Source of the DNA: Promethearchaeota archaeon | GTDB lineage: Archaea; Asgardarchaeota; Lokiarchaeia; Sigynarchaeales; SOKP01 | DNA: 7,516 nt | Assembly: GCA_019894735.1 (NCBI GenBank) | Contig: JAGXOB010000022.1 | Location: 1 to 7,516, forward strand | Reading direction: 5' to 3' | The notes under the pieces: generated by a model | Told to the model about the DNA's origin: nothing | The model's database searches: none | The model's input: only the letters and a program-made list of their open reading frames with translations | Program-made: the position numbers and the translations under genes | In this document: positions 5,796-7,516 of the stretch, piece by piece | Layout of the letters: every line of letters begins with the position of its first letter | Position numbering within the stretch: position 1 is the first letter of the stretch

Positions 5796-7245
5796 ATTTT
5801 TCAAGATGGAAGAATCCACTAGCAACCGAGAAAACTCCCGCAACAATTAGGATAAGAAAAAGTAAAGATTCCATTTCGCTGAAATTTAAAATTCCAGCGA
5901 AGCCGAGAAGTACCAATATTATTATAAGTATTCCGACACCTATAAGAATGCCACCGAAAAATTTTGATAATCTATAAACTAATGAGAGGAATTCTAATCT
6001 GTGAATTCTACTCTCTTTATCTCGAATTTCTTCCTCTTGAGTATCAAGGTCTAACTTCAATTTTTGAAGAAGAGTTTTAGCGTCATTGGTGCTTTGATCG
6101 ATAACTTCTTTAGATTTAACCAGTTTTTCATGCTCACCATTCATATAATCCAGTTTATCTGTAATAGAGGTTAATCGTTCTTCTCTTTCAGCATATTCAA
6201 GATTAGAGGTTTCGATATCTTTTTTGATATCTTCAAGTCTTGTTTCGTTTGCTTTGATTAAACTTTCTTGACTCGATATTTGTTCAAGAATAGATCTGTT
6301 TGCATCATTATGTTGTTGTATTCGCGATTCGACTTCTATCAATTGTTCTTGTTTTTCTGTGAGTTGAATTTTATATTTTGCAATAAGTTCTCCGTAAGTT
6401 TCTCTTTGTTTTTCCATTTCTGGAAACCCATCTTTGTAATCCTCGATATTTTTTTCAATAATTTTGATCCGAGTCTCATTTTTCTCAATTTGCTCAGTTA
6501 ATAACTTTTTTTCTTCTTCTTTCGCTTCTATTTCATTGTCAGTATGCTCTAATTCAAATTTATTTTTACCGATCGAAACTTTGAGCGTTTCGTTTTCAGC
6601 TGTTAGACTTTTTATCTTTTTTTCTAAAGCTTCCGCCGTTTCTCTTTGTCTTTCAAGTAAGTTTTCTTTTTCTTGTTTTTCTTGATTTAATTTTGTAACG
6701 CTATTACGGAGTTCTTCTTGGTTTGAAACTTTTTCTTTTACACTGTCAGTTAGAACAATTAAATCTATTTGTCTCGTTTCAAAAGTATTTACTAATTGCT
6801 CATTATTTTTTAGTAATTCTTTATACTCAACCTCTAAATTTTCTTTACTCTCTTTAATTATTTCGAATCGTTCTTCTAAATTTTGCATATCCTCGGTTTT
6901 ATGATTGTATCTTTCCTCAAGCACCTTAATAGTTTCTTCAATAGCAGTTAAATATTCCTCTTTATCTCCAACTTTAGCTTGAATCAATTCTAGCTTTTCT
7001 TGAGCTTCCCTGACTTCTTCACTAATGTTATCACTTTTTTTTTCTTTTTTATCTGGTTCTATAACACCATTTTTAATTGTTCCAGAAATATCTTCAATAC
7101 TATTTTCAAAAGTTCTAAGTTTCTTATCTATCAAATCTCTTGAATTTTTAGCTTTTGATAAATATTCTTTATCTACTTTTTCAATATCTTTTTCTGATTT
7201 TTCTTCTGATTTTTCCGGTTCCTCTTTGATCTCATCGTCTGTCAT
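5791..7245 (-). CDS. Long coiled-coil protein with C-terminal two-helix membrane anchor
   Basis: This 484-residue protein is not assigned to a named family. Residues 1-75 are very rich in Lys, Glu and Asp and look disordered. Residues about 75-420 are almost uninterrupted charged heptad-type sequence with few prolines or glycines, such as ELEHTDNEIEAKEEEKK (231-247), indicating a long coiled coil; a short break is likely around DGFPEME (272-278). Two hydrophobic helices close to the C-terminus (about 430-452 and 458-479) are joined by NFSEMES and followed by the tail HLEKS. The protein should therefore sit in the membrane by a C-terminal hairpin, with the rod projecting into the cytoplasm; this orientation is inferred. 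No Walker A/B motif or SMC hinge is visible. The start is ATG at 7245, with no Shine-Dalgarno and an AT-rich 271-bp upstream region. It is the first gene of a probable three-gene transcript. A structural, tethering or envelope-organising role is plausible but unproven. Confidence 0.88.
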   Translation of the reverse strand: MTDDEIKEEPEKSEEKSEKDIEKVDKEYLSKAKNSRDLIDKKLRTFENSIEDISGTIKNGVIEPDKKEKKSDNISEEVREAQEKLELIQAKVGDKEEYLTAIEETIKVLEERYNHKTEDMQNLEERFEIIKESKENLEVEYKELLKNNEQLVNTFETRQIDLIVLTDSVKEKVSNQEELRNSVTKLNQEKQEKENLLERQRETAEALEKKIKSLTAENETLKVSIGKNKFELEHTDNEIEAKEEEKKLLTEQIEKNETRIKIIEKNIEDYKDGFPEMEKQRETYGELIAKYKIQLTEKQEQLIEVESRIQQHNDANRSILEQISSQESLIKANETRLEDIKKDIETSNLEYAEREERLTSITDKLDYMNGEHEKLVKSKEVIDQSTNDAKTLLQKLKLDLDTQEEEIRDKESRIHRLEFLSLVYRLSKFFGGILIGVGILIIILVLLGFAGILNFSEMESLLFLILIVAGVFSVASGFFHLEKS

Positions 7246-7489
7246 ATTATGATTTTTATTTTAGGATTTTTAAATTTGCATTTAATAAAAGGAGAATTTG
7301 GAATTTATAATTTAATATTTATTTAAATACAAAAAATATATTTTATTTTGCCCAACTATATGTTGACACAAATAAACATTCATTTTCTACATCAAACAAA
7401 CTTCTTTATAAAATATACTGATTTCAAATATTTAAACTTTTGACATCATTTTATTTTTAGGGTTTTTCGTTTCTAGATCAAGCAATAAA

Positions 7490-7497
7490 TTTATATA
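7490..7497 (+). promoter_or_regulatory. Archaeal TATA box for a gene beyond the right edge
   Basis: TTTATATA, followed by GGAG, is preceded by the purine/A-rich AGCAATAAA, where a TFB-recognition element would lie. Expected initiation falls near the last base of the window, so any gene would start outside. The rest of the 271-bp intergenic region 7246-7516 is AT-rich without an open frame of note. It should also contain the minus-strand promoter of the coiled-coil gene, for which several AT-rich stretches between 7262 and 7340 are candidates and none stands out. Confidence 0.5.
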
Positions 7498-7516
7498 GGA
7501 GTATCTGTAGAAAGAG

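Noticed and set aside
5791..7245. SMC/Rad50-type ATPase
   Set aside because: The coiled coil is long, but there is no Walker A, signature or Walker B motif and no globular hinge, and it ends in membrane helices.
6268..7252. Several plus-strand open frames rich in Phe and Ser
   Set aside because: They mirror the Lys/Glu-rich coiled-coil codons on the other strand, where GAA/AAA read as TTC/TTT; composition alone explains them.
7287..7310. Shine-Dalgarno-like AAAAGGAG on the plus strand suggesting a small gene
   Set aside because: The only nearby start, TTG at 7298, reaches a stop after five codons, and no ATG follows at suitable spacing.

Overview
The window looks archaeal. The DNA is AT-rich, intergenic regions carry box A-type TATA elements (TTTATATA), starts have weak or no Shine-Dalgarno sequences, and the sirtuin resembles eukaryotic SIRT6/7. 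These traits would fit an Asgard-type or other mesophilic archaeon, but there is no rRNA or other phylogenetic marker here, so the lineage is inference. There are six protein genes, five on the minus strand. I found no tRNA, rRNA, CRISPR array or insertion sequence.

Left block (1-2439, minus strand): a Sir2-family NAD-dependent protein deacylase is followed after 32 bp by a large acyl-CoA hydrolase/CoA-transferase. That protein continues into a GNAT acetyltransferase domain of the type found in bacterial Pat protein-lysine acetyltransferases, and it runs off the left edge of the window. The pair looks like a two-gene operon that combines acetyl-CoA/acetate metabolism, a possible protein acetylation 'writer' and an 'eraser'. 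It is the most interesting unit here.

Middle (2440-3039): a divergent intergenic region holds a TATA-like element for the sirtuin operon and a good TTTATATA promoter for a plus-strand gene encoding an unrecognised 128-residue soluble protein.

Right block (3052-7245, minus strand): three genes read in the same direction. In transcription order they are a long coiled-coil protein anchored by a C-terminal pair of membrane helices, an APC-superfamily amino-acid permease with extra C-terminal membrane helices and a TTG start, and a PHP-domain metallophosphoesterase. Spacings are 70 and 47 bp, so co-transcription is plausible, but no shared pathway is evident. The PHP gene converges with the 128-residue gene across only 12 bp.

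Right edge (7246-7516): no gene. This 271-bp AT-rich intergenic stretch should hold the coiled-coil gene's promoter. It ends with a clear plus-strand TATA box, which suggests a divergent gene starting just beyond the window.
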